Below, in pieces: positions 1 through 7,294 of a stretch of DNA of 18,595 nucleotides (its first letter is position 1; every line of letters begins with the position of its first letter). Source of the stretch: Candidatus Izemoplasmatales bacterium (lineage in GTDB: Bacteria; Bacillota_I; Bacilli_A; Izemoplasmatales; Hujiaoplasmataceae); assembly GCA_028699855.1 (NCBI GenBank), contig JAQVTV010000006.1, positions 1-18,595 of the forward strand, given 5' to 3'. Below the pieces are notes generated by a model that searched no databases, was not told the DNA's origin, and worked only from the letters and a program-made list of their open reading frames with translations. The translations under genes were made by a program, and so were the position numbers.

Positions 1-705
1 CCTTTCGGTCACGTCGATCGAGGAGATCCGCAAACGGGACATGTTCGGATTCTCAATGAGCTTTCGGATCAAGGTCGTCAGATCGATATGGTCCAATTCG
101 CGTCCTTAGGCGTCTGTATGAATACCGGTCAGAACGATTTCCGGGTGAATTTTCGCTAATGCATCGGCTTCTTTCAATACCACCTCAAGCGGTTTTGAAC
201 GCACGCGTCCCCGCGTGTAGGGGATAATGCAATAGCTGCAGAATTGGTCACAGCCATCTTGAATCTTCAAAAAAGCGCGTTGATGGATCTGGAACTTCTT
301 TAGCGACAGCGCGTCATATGGTTCCTTCTTCAAATAGGAAGAATCCAAGATGAGCGGTTGTGGATCGCGCCGGTACATATCGAGCAGATCCGGAATCCGT
401 TCACGGTCTTTCGTGCCGACGATGATGATGACCCCGGGGATTTTGGCGATCGTCTCCCTCTCCATCTGACTCAGACAGCCCATGACCACGACTTGGGTAT
501 GGGGATTTTTCGCGATAGCCCGCCGGATCATCTGTTTGGACTTGCCCTCGGCGACCTGAGTCACCATGCACGTGTTGATCACGACGTAATCCGCATCTTC
601 CATATTGTCAACCCGCTGATATCCCCGATCCTGCAACAACTCCCACAAGGCCTCGGTCTCATAGGTGTTGACTTTGCAGCCGAGGGTGACAAAAGAGATG
701 TTCAT
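1..705 (-). pseudogene. mtaB: tRNA (N6-threonylcarbamoyladenosine-37) methylthiotransferase MtaB, partial, interrupted by an in-frame stop
   Basis: MtaB is a radical-SAM enzyme that adds a methylthio group to t6A37 of tRNAs reading ANN codons. The start at 705 gives the canonical N-terminus MNISFVTLGCKVN and overlaps the rsmE stop as ATGA. The methylthiotransferase-domain cysteines are C10, C46 and C77. The radical-SAM motif is CDQFCSYC (C152, C156, C159). The frame hits TAA at codon 200 (106-108), directly after TGIHTDA. The same frame then continues with 35 unmistakably MtaB-like codons (GRELDHIDLTTLIRKL, then RLRISSIDVTE) to the window edge. The family normally has TGIHTGGYG or similar here, so the stop sits where a tyrosine (TAC/TAT) is expected. 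One base change explains it. Either it is a true nonsense mutation or a sequencing error. The truncated 199-aa product keeps the cluster-binding cysteines but lacks most of the barrel and the TRAM domain, so it would probably be inactive. Confidence 0.8.
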
Positions 706-1436
706 GAAGCGTCGCCCCATATGGCGTGAACGAGACTCATCGCCGCGATCGCCGCGGTTTCTGAACGCAAGATGCCGGGTCCCAAAGTCGCTAATACGGC
801 TTTCTTATGAGTCAAGTAGGACTGCTCTTCCAAGGTGATGCCACCTTCGGGTCCGATGATGATCATGAGCCTTTCCGATGCGGATGCGCTCAGTAGAATC
901 TCAGAAAGATTCCGACTGGTCTCCTCTTGACGTTCATAACACAACACGATGCGGTCAAACCCATCGAGTTCAAGTTCGGTCAAACGCATCGGCGGGCACA
1001 TCCGAGGAATATCGAGCCGCTCTGATTGTTCGGCCGCTTCCTTGAGGATTGTGTGGTATCTAGTCATTTTCTGAATGGAATAGCCATCCGATTTCACGAC
1101 GCTGCGCGTAAACTGGATCGGTACTATTTCCGCAACACCGAGTTCGGTAGCTTTCTCGAGCACCCATTCAAAACGCTCGCGTCGAATCAGCGCTTGCGCC
1201 AGCGTCACACGGTAGGGAATCATCCGACTCGGTAGTTCTTCTTTCAGGCGCACGCGCGTCATTTGATGGTCGATCGCTTCAATCTCGCCCAACCACAAAG
1301 AACCCGCATACACGAGTGCGAGAGGATCATGGATACGCCCGCGCATCACATTGCGGATATGGTGATGGTCCTGACCTTGAATCACGGCCACGCCATCCTG
1401 GCATTGCGCTTCTGAAATGAAATATCGTTGCATCAT
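702..1436 (-). CDS. rsmE: 16S rRNA (uracil-1498-N3)-methyltransferase RsmE
   Basis: RsmE methylates U1498 of 16S rRNA in the 30S subunit, using SAM. The 244-aa product has the usual family length. It starts MMQRYFIS, matching the family's M-RYFI start, so I chose the ATG at 1436 (1433 is equally possible) over an in-frame ATG at 1478. The upstream extension MPIRGALWYHITGD has no family counterpart. The C-terminal SPOUT trefoil-knot motifs are visible: IIIGPEGGITLEE, then LGPGILRSETAAIAA. The gene overlaps mtaB by 4 nt (ATGA), so the two are translationally coupled. It follows the jet operon terminator at 1499-1525 and so probably uses its own promoter. A 22-bp perfect palindrome covers the start codon and the weak GGTGAT ribosome binding site. 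Confidence 0.93.
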   Translation of the reverse strand: MMQRYFISEAQCQDGVAVIQGQDHHHIRNVMRGRIHDPLALVYAGSLWLGEIEAIDHQMTRVRLKEELPSRMIPYRVTLAQALIRRERFEWVLEKATELGVAEIVPIQFTRSVVKSDGYSIQKMTRYHTILKEAAEQSERLDIPRMCPPMRLTELELDGFDRIVLCYERQEETSRNLSEILLSASASERLMIIIGPEGGITLEEQSYLTHKKAVLATLGPGILRSETAAIAAMSLVHAIWGDAS

Positions 1437-1453
1437 ATCACCGGTGATATGAT
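1432..1453. repeat. Perfect 22-bp palindrome over the rsmE start
   Basis: The half-site ATCATATCACC is followed at once by its exact reverse complement with no spacer; symmetry ends at 1431/1454. It contains the candidate rsmE ATG codons (1436 and 1433), the putative GGTGAT ribosome binding site and part of the -10-like TATCAT. It could be a protein operator or, in RNA, a structure masking translation initiation. Confidence 0.6.
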
Positions 1454-1478
1454 ACCACAGAGCTCCCCTGATGGGCAA
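1449..1478 (-). promoter_or_regulatory. Candidate rsmE-mtaB promoter
   Basis: On the minus strand a TTGCCC (1478-1473) is 18 bp from TATCAT (1454-1449), which is preceded by TGG, giving an extended -10. Transcription would start inside the 22-bp palindrome, leaving almost no leader. A promoter is needed here because a terminator stands just upstream. The match is only moderate. Confidence 0.35.
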
Positions 1479-1498
1479 ATAATATTCATTTTCTGAAG

Positions 1499-1525
1499 AA
1501 AAAGAGAGCTGATTAAACAGCTCTC
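1499..1525 (-). terminator. Rho-independent terminator of the jet operon
   Basis: Minus-strand hairpin with an 8-bp stem GAGAGCTG/CAGCTCTC, a 6-nt loop and a following TTTTT tract. It begins only a few bases after the jetC stop, so nothing belonging to the operon lies downstream. Confidence 0.85.
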
Positions 1526-1529
1526 AAAA

Positions 1530-4500
1530 CTAATACTTTTGGACGACTTCATAGGCTCTGGCGGCTTTGCCGTCTCTGAGCGTGACGACAGTCGTGTCAG
1601 TGTAGCGACTGAGGACTTCCATCTTCTGGGGCGGTGTCGCCAATACGATTTGAACGGGCAGGCACTGGATGAACTCCATCATGGATTTGATGCGGGAAGT
1701 ATCCATTTTGTCGAAGACTTCATCGAAGAGGATCAAACCGATGGAATCGTTGACATTTCCGCGCTGTGCTTGTTGGAAGACACGGACGAACGATGCCAGG
1801 GTCGCCACGTAGAACGGCACTTGAGTCTCGCCTCCGGATTTTTCTTTGAAGACTTTCGAGTACAGAATGACATCGCCCTGTTCGTTCTTGATCTTGATGT
1901 CATAATCCATGTAGGTGCGGTAGTCGGTGAACTTGTTAATCGCGCCTTGACTGTTCAATTCCTCGCTGGCGAGATTGATGAACAATTCTTCGAGTTGGCG
2001 CTGATACTTCATTTCGAAATCATAGTTGAAGATTTCCGTTCCACTCTTCATCGACTCATCGGCGAGCACCATGTCGTAGTAATCGCCGTAATCCTTGCTT
2101 TTGGGGAAGATGAATTCGTAGGTGTCATCACCGAAGTGGATGGTTTGCAACGTGTCGTTGATCTTCTTGATCTCATCTTGCGCGGTGACGATGTAGTTTC
2201 TCAATTTGGCTAAGAAGTCTTCTTTGAACAACCGTTCAGCCGCTTCTCTTGCTTCTCTGACCTTCGTCTCGTATTTGACGAGTTCGGATTTCACCAATTT
2301 GTTCATTTCATTCAAATACAGGCTCATATGTTCGATGCCATAGGGATAACTCAAATTATAGGTGTGGGTGTATTTGAACTGTTTGGACTTCAAGGTGTCT
2401 TCGAGATTTTGCAGATTATGCAACTCTGCCGAGATTCTCTCCTGGTACTCCTCGACGATTCGGCGTTTGTCCGAAGCATTTTGGATTTCCTGGTGATAGA
2501 GGTTTTTCGCTTCGGTCTCAAGACTCAGGTTGTTTGACTGCATTTCCAGAAGTTCTTTTTCCGAACTCTTGATGCGGGTCTCGCATTCGAGGATGTCTTC
2601 ATGGTACTTGAGTTCATCGGCGTTGAGTTTGCCCACTTCTTCATCCAGTTTGCGGCGCGCGGTTTGATGACGACGGATTTCTTCCTTGATCGCCTCGTAC
2701 TCCTCGCGGATCTGGTTGAGGTTTTCTTTGGGCAGGTTTTGTTTCTTCAAAACGAGCTCTTTGCGTTTCTCTTTGAGTTTGGGTAAATCGAGCTGCGCTT
2801 CGAGCATCGTGATGATGTCGTGAAGCATCAAGGCGGAGATGGCATTGTTCTCTTCGCTTTTCATCTGCAACACTGCGGTGATCTTTTGGTATTCCTCTTT
2901 GGCTTTTTTGGCTTCAAGCCGCCATTTGTCGAGTTGTGTTTCAGCAGCGCGTTTACCGATGAAAGGTTTTTCGGTATTTTTATAGAGGCTGCGTACGGTA
3001 TAGGATCGATATACCATCCCGAAGCGGGTGATGGCTTGGGGATATTGTTCCAACTCGGAAGCGTCACCGACCATGATCAAATTCCCCAACGTCATGTTGA
3101 TGTAATGTTGAGCGTCAACGTTTTCCGAAGTGAGAATCGATGCAAGCGATCGTTCTTGATGCGTCGTGTAGTGCTGGATCTTCTTCGTGTTGACGAGCCC
3201 CACGCCGTATATCTGCATGGAATCCTTGATCTTGTTGTAGATGCTGAGCGCTTCATCGAAATATCTCGGTTCGACGATGAGGTTGAAACGTTGCTGACCG
3301 AGGTAATCTTCGATCGTATCCGCCCATGAGGAATCCGTGATTTCCAAGAGTTCAGCGAGAATATGCACACTGATATCGACGCCAAAGCGTTCTTTGACTC
3401 CCTGTTCGATACTGGATTGCAGACGCTTGACCATCGGGTTGTAACGCAATTGATGTTGATCGAGTTCTTTGAGCGTTTGATAGATCTCGTTTATTTTTTC
3501 GACGAGGACTTGACGTTCACGCTCCAAAGCTCCGGATTCCTTTTGGTTGCTCTCTTGTATCTCTCGGAGGGTTTTTTCGCATTCCTTCAGATCGAGACGG
3601 ACTTTATCGAGTTTGTCTTCGGGGATATTGAAATAGTCGATTTTTGCGAGATCGCCGTAGACATTACGCTTGTGTTCGGTCTTGAGTTCTTTGACGACTA
3701 CGTTCAATTTCTCCACGCGACGGACGAAATAGCGTTTGATTTCCTCTTTTTCATCGATGGACTGCGTCAGAGACAAGATTTCCTTGTCATAGATCTCTCC
3801 GGCTTTGAACGTATCATCCGATTGCAAGAGGGCATAGATTTCTTTTGCCCTTTCATCGAGAATCTCGAGTTGATGATTGATGTCGGAGGCGCCTTTTTTG
3901 TTCTTTTCGCGGTTGATGGAAACCTTGTCCAAACTCCGGGTTTTGCGTTGAATCTCATCTTTGATCGACTCAATCTCGATCAATTTGAGGAAGTATTCGT
4001 AGAATGCTTTTTGATCGCGGTTTTTCTGGATGTCATCATAGACATTTTTGATCTCATCGAGTGCTTCGATCTTCTGTTTGATGATTTTCAAAGTCGCTTC
4101 GAGGTCGCGGTACGAGTGGATCGATTCTTTGATGGATTCGACATCGAGGGTTTTCTCTTCGAGCAGATAATGATAGATGAAGTCTTTCACATCGGCGATC
4201 GGCTTAAAAGCCAAGGCTTTCGGCAACAACGAGAAGTATGTTTCATGGATCGACCCGAATATCGAACGGAACGCCAGTTTGGCTTCGCGTCGCGTCGGAT
4301 AGATTTTGTCTGCCAGTTTGGCTTTCTTGAAGAGAAGCGTGGTGCGGATCCGCGCTTCTTCGTCAATGAAGAAACGCTCTTCAATCGGGCCGTCGACTTC
4401 ATAGAAGAGATATTTGGGCGGAATGATTTCTCCAAAAGCGTCAATCACGGTGCCGATGGTGAAAAAACGATCCTTGAACTCGTCATAGAATTCCAGCGCT

Positions 4501-4772
4501 ACATGACCCGTCACATCCCCTTCGCGGAGATACTCCTGGTTATCGATGCCCAGTTTGCATTTCACGTAACCTCTGAGATCGCGCTTGCTCTTCTCATTGG
4601 CAGCGAGGTTGAAAATTTGATCGCCCGCAGTGATGACGAACGCAATCGCATCGACGATGGTCGATTTTCCCGTCGCGTTTTGACCCGTGATCAAGGTGTT
4701 GTTCTTGATATGAATCGTTTCATTGGCGAAATAATGCCAGTTGACAAGCCGTACCTTAGTCAGTTTCTTCAT
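1530..4772 (-). CDS. jetC: SMC-like ATPase, MukB/JetC-type subunit of a Wadjet/Mks condensin
   Basis: This 1,080-aa protein is the ATPase of a MukBEF-like SMC complex, which binds DNA and is thought to extrude loops. An N-terminal Walker A, GQNATGKST, is at residues 30-38. The middle is a long, charged, heptad-rich coiled coil with a hinge-like globular part around residues 480-620 (estimated by eye). The C-terminal head has the ABC signature SGGE at about 979-982 and Walker B ILFDEVFDKMD with catalytic E1018. I chose the ATG at 4772 because it gives the SMC-type opening MKKLTKVRLVNWHYF and has AAGGAGG 8 nt upstream. The open frame extends 80 codons further up, but that part lies over jetB and looks unlike protein. 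The gene overlaps jetB by 17 nt. The assignment as JetC/MksB rather than another SbcC-like ATPase rests on the two upstream partner genes. Confidence 0.88.
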   Translation of the reverse strand: MKKLTKVRLVNWHYFANETIHIKNNTLITGQNATGKSTIVDAIAFVITAGDQIFNLAANEKSKRDLRGYVKCKLGIDNQEYLREGDVTGHVALEFYDEFKDRFFTIGTVIDAFGEIIPPKYLFYEVDGPIEERFFIDEEARIRTTLLFKKAKLADKIYPTRREAKLAFRSIFGSIHETYFSLLPKALAFKPIADVKDFIYHYLLEEKTLDVESIKESIHSYRDLEATLKIIKQKIEALDEIKNVYDDIQKNRDQKAFYEYFLKLIEIESIKDEIQRKTRSLDKVSINREKNKKGASDINHQLEILDERAKEIYALLQSDDTFKAGEIYDKEILSLTQSIDEKEEIKRYFVRRVEKLNVVVKELKTEHKRNVYGDLAKIDYFNIPEDKLDKVRLDLKECEKTLREIQESNQKESGALERERQVLVEKINEIYQTLKELDQHQLRYNPMVKRLQSSIEQGVKERFGVDISVHILAELLEITDSSWADTIEDYLGQQRFNLIVEPRYFDEALSIYNKIKDSMQIYGVGLVNTKKIQHYTTHQERSLASILTSENVDAQHYINMTLGNLIMVGDASELEQYPQAITRFGMVYRSYTVRSLYKNTEKPFIGKRAAETQLDKWRLEAKKAKEEYQKITAVLQMKSEENNAISALMLHDIITMLEAQLDLPKLKEKRKELVLKKQNLPKENLNQIREEYEAIKEEIRRHQTARRKLDEEVGKLNADELKYHEDILECETRIKSSEKELLEMQSNNLSLETEAKNLYHQEIQNASDKRRIVEEYQERISAELHNLQNLEDTLKSKQFKYTHTYNLSYPYGIEHMSLYLNEMNKLVKSELVKYETKVREAREAAERLFKEDFLAKLRNYIVTAQDEIKKINDTLQTIHFGDDTYEFIFPKSKDYGDYYDMVLADESMKSGTEIFNYDFEMKYQRQLEELFINLASEELNSQGAINKFTDYRTYMDYDIKIKNEQGDVILYSKVFKEKSGGETQVPFYVATLASFVRVFQQAQRGNVNDSIGLILFDEVFDKMDTSRIKSMMEFIQCLPVQIVLATPPQKMEVLSRYTDTTVVTLRDGKAARAYEVVQKY

Positions 4773-5361
4773 CGGATTGCCCTCCTTCGTGACCAGATAT
4801 CTTTCCGACCAACTCATAGATGTCGTTGATTTGGTGCGTATTGATCGCTTGCAGGATCGTCGGATAAATGACGATGCGCGTGGCTGCTTGCGTGATATCT
4901 CCGAGCGGTTCGAGCAAATTGTATTTTCGGAAGAGGCGCAGCGAAGCCAAAAGATCCGTCTTGTTGATCTTCTTCTTGATTTCCAAGGCATCATATTTCT
5001 CATGGATCTCATCGACCTTGATGACGACGTTGTCGTTGATCGAAGTGGCGATGAGATGTTGATGATACAAGATGCGCAAGATCAAAAGGACCAAGGTTTC
5101 TTCCCGCTTCAGATGCAAAAGGTTTTTGTGTTCGCGATGAAAGAGATGAATCGCACCTTGTTCGCGGTCAAGGACCATTTCATAATCGATGACGTTGAAA
5201 AACTCATCGAAATAGTTTTTGAAGCTCAAGATGAAGTAATATGCCTCTTTGTTGTCGCGTTTGTCCCGCGCAATAAAACCGCTTGCGAGTAGTTTGTTGC
5301 AGATCTCACTGAAAAATTGCTTCTGTCCCATGGTGAGGTTTTCAAAATTTTCTAGGATCAT
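4756..5361 (-). CDS. jetB: MukE-like subunit JetB (DUF4194 type)
   Basis: A 201-aa, mostly helical, charged protein with the length and style of DUF4194/MukE-like kite subunits. These bind the MukF-like kleisin and form its winged-helix partner. It begins MILENFENLTMGQKQFF and has a region DREQGAIHLFHREHKNLLHL followed by the segment KREETLVLLILRILYHQH, typical of the family's winged-helix part. A C-terminal helical region (TDLLASLRLFRKYNLLEPLG) resembles a second winged helix. It starts on the jetA stop (ATGA) and overlaps jetC by 17 nt, so the three subunits are translationally coupled. The product name comes from family resemblance and gene order, not from catalytic motifs. Confidence 0.78.
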   Translation of the reverse strand: MILENFENLTMGQKQFFSEICNKLLASGFIARDKRDNKEAYYFILSFKNYFDEFFNVIDYEMVLDREQGAIHLFHREHKNLLHLKREETLVLLILRILYHQHLIATSINDNVVIKVDEIHEKYDALEIKKKINKTDLLASLRLFRKYNLLEPLGDITQAATRIVIYPTILQAINTHQINDIYELVGKISGHEGGQSDEETD

Positions 5362-6752
5362 CGTTCATACCCCCTGATGATTTCAAAGTCTCGTAATTGA
5401 AATTTTTGGTGCTCGATCTCTGTTTTGAGTGGTACAATCGAGTAATCGAGTTCATCCCCCGCATAAATCAGGATATAGAGCAATCGCATGATAGCTTCTT
5501 CCGACATGTCGCTGCGGAGAATCTCTGATGCCTTGATCGAGGGACGTGTTTTGAAGTAGGCTTGAAGGTATTTGAATATCACATCACTTGAAAAATGCGT
5601 CTCAAACTCTTTGTAAAAAGCCTCTTGAAGCCGATTGGACGGATCCACCATATTTTCCTGCAGGAACTGGTCGACACTGCGATTGTAGAGGCCTCTGGGT
5701 GTGAAAATGGATTGATTCGTGATGTGGCGGATATCGGGCATCATGAAGAGCGGTTTGATCGTGCGGAGCGCAGTATCGGTGCGATGTTTTTTGATCTGCT
5801 TCGCCGTATACTTCAATATGCGGTTCAATTTGCCGATGACATTCTCATCGTCGTTGAGCAAGAACTTGATCTTCGCGATCGTCGTATTGACGTACACCTT
5901 GTTCTTATGATCGATCTCATCGATGATCCAATCGAGGGAATTATAGATGTCGATCATATCGTCGATCTTCTTGTTGGCCTTGACTTTCGCGAGTTCGTAT
6001 TGATTGTTCGCCTTGGCCAGGTGCGCGCGTGTCAATATTTCCATGATGACGGGATTTTGTTGGAACTGTTCGAGCTTTTTGACAATTTCCAACTTGTATT
6101 TGTTCACGTTGTCGCTGGTTTTGAGCCGATAGTAGGCTTGATCGACGAGTTCGACTTTATAGTCCACAAGCAAATGGATCAAATCGCGGATTTCCGAGTT
6201 CTCGATGATGGATCGAATATAGAATTTGAGCCGTGAATCGAGTTTTCGAATTTCGCGAACAAAGGCAATGGTGTTTTTATAGACTTGATTGAGAACCATC
6301 TCATATTCGACCGTCTCGTTCATCAGCAAAGTATAGGCAGTAAAAATGTAGCCCCGGAACTCGTGCTTGTCGTCGTCGTATCCATAGACGGAATCCATGG
6401 TGATTGATTTGAGCGCTTCGATGATCGTAATGGCGTAATCCCGGAAATTGATGATTTCGACATAGTCATTGTTGACATCGACATCAATCCATTCGCATTC
6501 CTCGAACCGTCTGAGAATTTGATTGGCCTTGTCGCGAATCGTCGCTTCCTGATCGACATCATCGACTTCCTCATTCGGGTGCATGTCCAAATAGTCGATG
6601 ATGACTTGCTGGGCAATTTGTTTGTCCATGCCAAGAATCGAGCCTTGTTCATAGGCCTTGAATACCTCAAATAGGGTACTGACATACAGTTTCTGGTTTT
6701 TTCCCGTAAACAAATGAAAGAAATTTGCCGGGACAATGTTAAAGAAATCCAT
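5358..6752 (-). CDS. jetA: MukF-like kleisin JetA (DUF5716/Wadjet JetA family)
   Basis: A 464-aa protein starting MDFFNIVPANFFHLFTGKN, which resembles the N-terminus of the JetA/DUF5716 family. JetA is the kleisin that would bridge the two heads of the SMC dimer. It is largely helical and charged, with MGMDKQIAQQ-like winged-helix sequence near residue 40 and long helices between about residues 150 and 320, as in MukF. The start codon follows padR by 14 nt, with GAGG about 12 nt upstream. The stop overlaps the jetB start (ATGA). The order padR-jetA-jetB-jetC matches type II Wadjet operons except that no jetD follows. I am confident it is a MukF-like subunit. Whether the complex acts in defence or in chromosome organisation cannot be read from the sequence. 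Confidence 0.78.
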   Translation of the reverse strand: MDFFNIVPANFFHLFTGKNQKLYVSTLFEVFKAYEQGSILGMDKQIAQQVIIDYLDMHPNEEVDDVDQEATIRDKANQILRRFEECEWIDVDVNNDYVEIINFRDYAITIIEALKSITMDSVYGYDDDKHEFRGYIFTAYTLLMNETVEYEMVLNQVYKNTIAFVREIRKLDSRLKFYIRSIIENSEIRDLIHLLVDYKVELVDQAYYRLKTSDNVNKYKLEIVKKLEQFQQNPVIMEILTRAHLAKANNQYELAKVKANKKIDDMIDIYNSLDWIIDEIDHKNKVYVNTTIAKIKFLLNDDENVIGKLNRILKYTAKQIKKHRTDTALRTIKPLFMMPDIRHITNQSIFTPRGLYNRSVDQFLQENMVDPSNRLQEAFYKEFETHFSSDVIFKYLQAYFKTRPSIKASEILRSDMSEEAIMRLLYILIYAGDELDYSIVPLKTEIEHQKFQLRDFEIIRGYER

Positions 6753-6766
6753 CTCACCACATCCTC

Positions 6767-7117
6767 TTAGTCTTCTCGTGAATAATCAAACTTGCCGCCA
6801 ACGAGGCTGGACAAAGTGTTTTCGATTGTGATCCAATCCTTACGGAAATTCATGAGCGCAAGGCGTCCTGAAGCGGTGATGCGGTAATAGCGCCTGCTCA
6901 TGCCTTTCTTGTTGTTCTCTTTATAAGAGACGATCTTTCCGTCTTCCAACAACCGCTTCAATGCAAAATACAGCGTCGCTTCTGTGATTTGGAAGTGCTG
7001 ATCGCTGACATTTTCGATGATTTTATTGATTTCATAGCCATAACTGTCGAATTTGGCAAGGATGGACAAAACGATGTAGTCGGTAAAACCACGGATATAT
7101 TCGCCCGAATTTGTCAC
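6767..7117 (-). CDS. PadR-family transcriptional regulator
   Basis: A 116-aa winged-helix repressor. The PadR pattern is clear: FTDYIVLSILAKFDSYGYEI, then QITEATLYFALKRLLEDGKI for the recognition helix and following strand, then GMSRRYYRITASGRLAL for the wing. A short C-terminal helix would form the dimer. It starts with GTG at 7117, behind a strong GGAGGT 6 nt away; no nearer ATG is suitable. It is the first gene of the jet operon and lies directly downstream of a promoter overlapped by inverted repeats, so it probably represses its own operon. The inducing ligand or stress is unknown. Confidence 0.92.
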   Translation of the reverse strand: MTNSGEYIRGFTDYIVLSILAKFDSYGYEINKIIENVSDQHFQITEATLYFALKRLLEDGKIVSYKENNKKGMSRRYYRITASGRLALMNFRKDWITIENTLSSLVGGKFDYSRED

Positions 7118-7140
7118 TGCCTCACCTCCGCATCCACTAT

Positions 7141-7198
7141 ATAACCACGTTATACATATTCACATTATACATAACGTGATTATATTATATCTCGTTAT
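7141..7198. promoter_or_regulatory. Operator array, probable PadR binding sites
   Basis: Two 13-bp dyads of the form ATAAC-N3-GTTAT are inverted relative to each other: 7141-7153 (ATAACCACGTTAT) and 7171-7183 (ATAACGTGATTAT, one mismatch). Their centres are 30 bp apart. A third, degenerate site with an intact GTTAT arm lies at 7186-7198, centred 15 bp further and inside the -35/-10 spacer. The array covers the spacer, the -10 element and the start point, the expected place for a repressor. PadR as the bound protein is inferred from its adjacency. Confidence 0.6.
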
Positions 7199-7212
7199 AC
7201 GTTGCTTGTAAA
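7184..7212 (-). promoter_or_regulatory. Sigma-A promoter of the padR-jetABC operon
   Basis: TTTACA (7212-7207) lies exactly 17 bp from a consensus TATAAT (7189-7184) on the minus strand. Transcription should start near 7177, giving a leader of about 60 nt before the GTG of padR. Confidence 0.8.
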
Positions 7213-7237
7213 CCACATTTTGCACTTTTTTTGTCAC

Positions 7238-7281
7238 AAAAAAAAATCTGTCTGAGCCGGGTTCTCCCGTATCAGACAGAT
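7238..7281 (-). terminator. Rho-independent terminator of the tldD-tldE operon
   Basis: Perfect 10-bp stem ATCTGTCTGA/TCAGACAGAT (7246-7255, 7272-7281) with an inner CGGG/CCCG pairing. On the minus strand it is followed by a tract of about nine T. It separates tldE from the jet operon promoter. Confidence 0.92.
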
Positions 7282-7294
7282 GGATGATGGTTTC

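Noticed and set aside
106..108. Stop-codon reassignment or selenocysteine-like recoding in mtaB
   Set aside because: TAA ends other intact genes here (padR, transposase), and there is no recoding structure evident; a nonsense mutation or read error is simpler.
1437..1529. A remnant of jetD after jetC
   Set aside because: Only about 90 bp separate jetC and rsmE, and they hold a terminator and a promoter; no protein-like remnant is seen.
3363..4829. Long plus-strand open frame of 488 codons opposite jetC
   Set aside because: It lies entirely antisense to a well-supported SMC gene, has biased Phe/Asp/Leu-rich composition typical of a mirrored frame, and lacks recognisable motifs.
4773..5012. 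N-terminal extension of the jetC frame by 80 codons
   Set aside because: It overlaps jetB in another frame, is Arg/Ser-rich and unlike SMC proteins; the ATG at 4772 has AAGGAGG and gives the correct SMC N-terminus.
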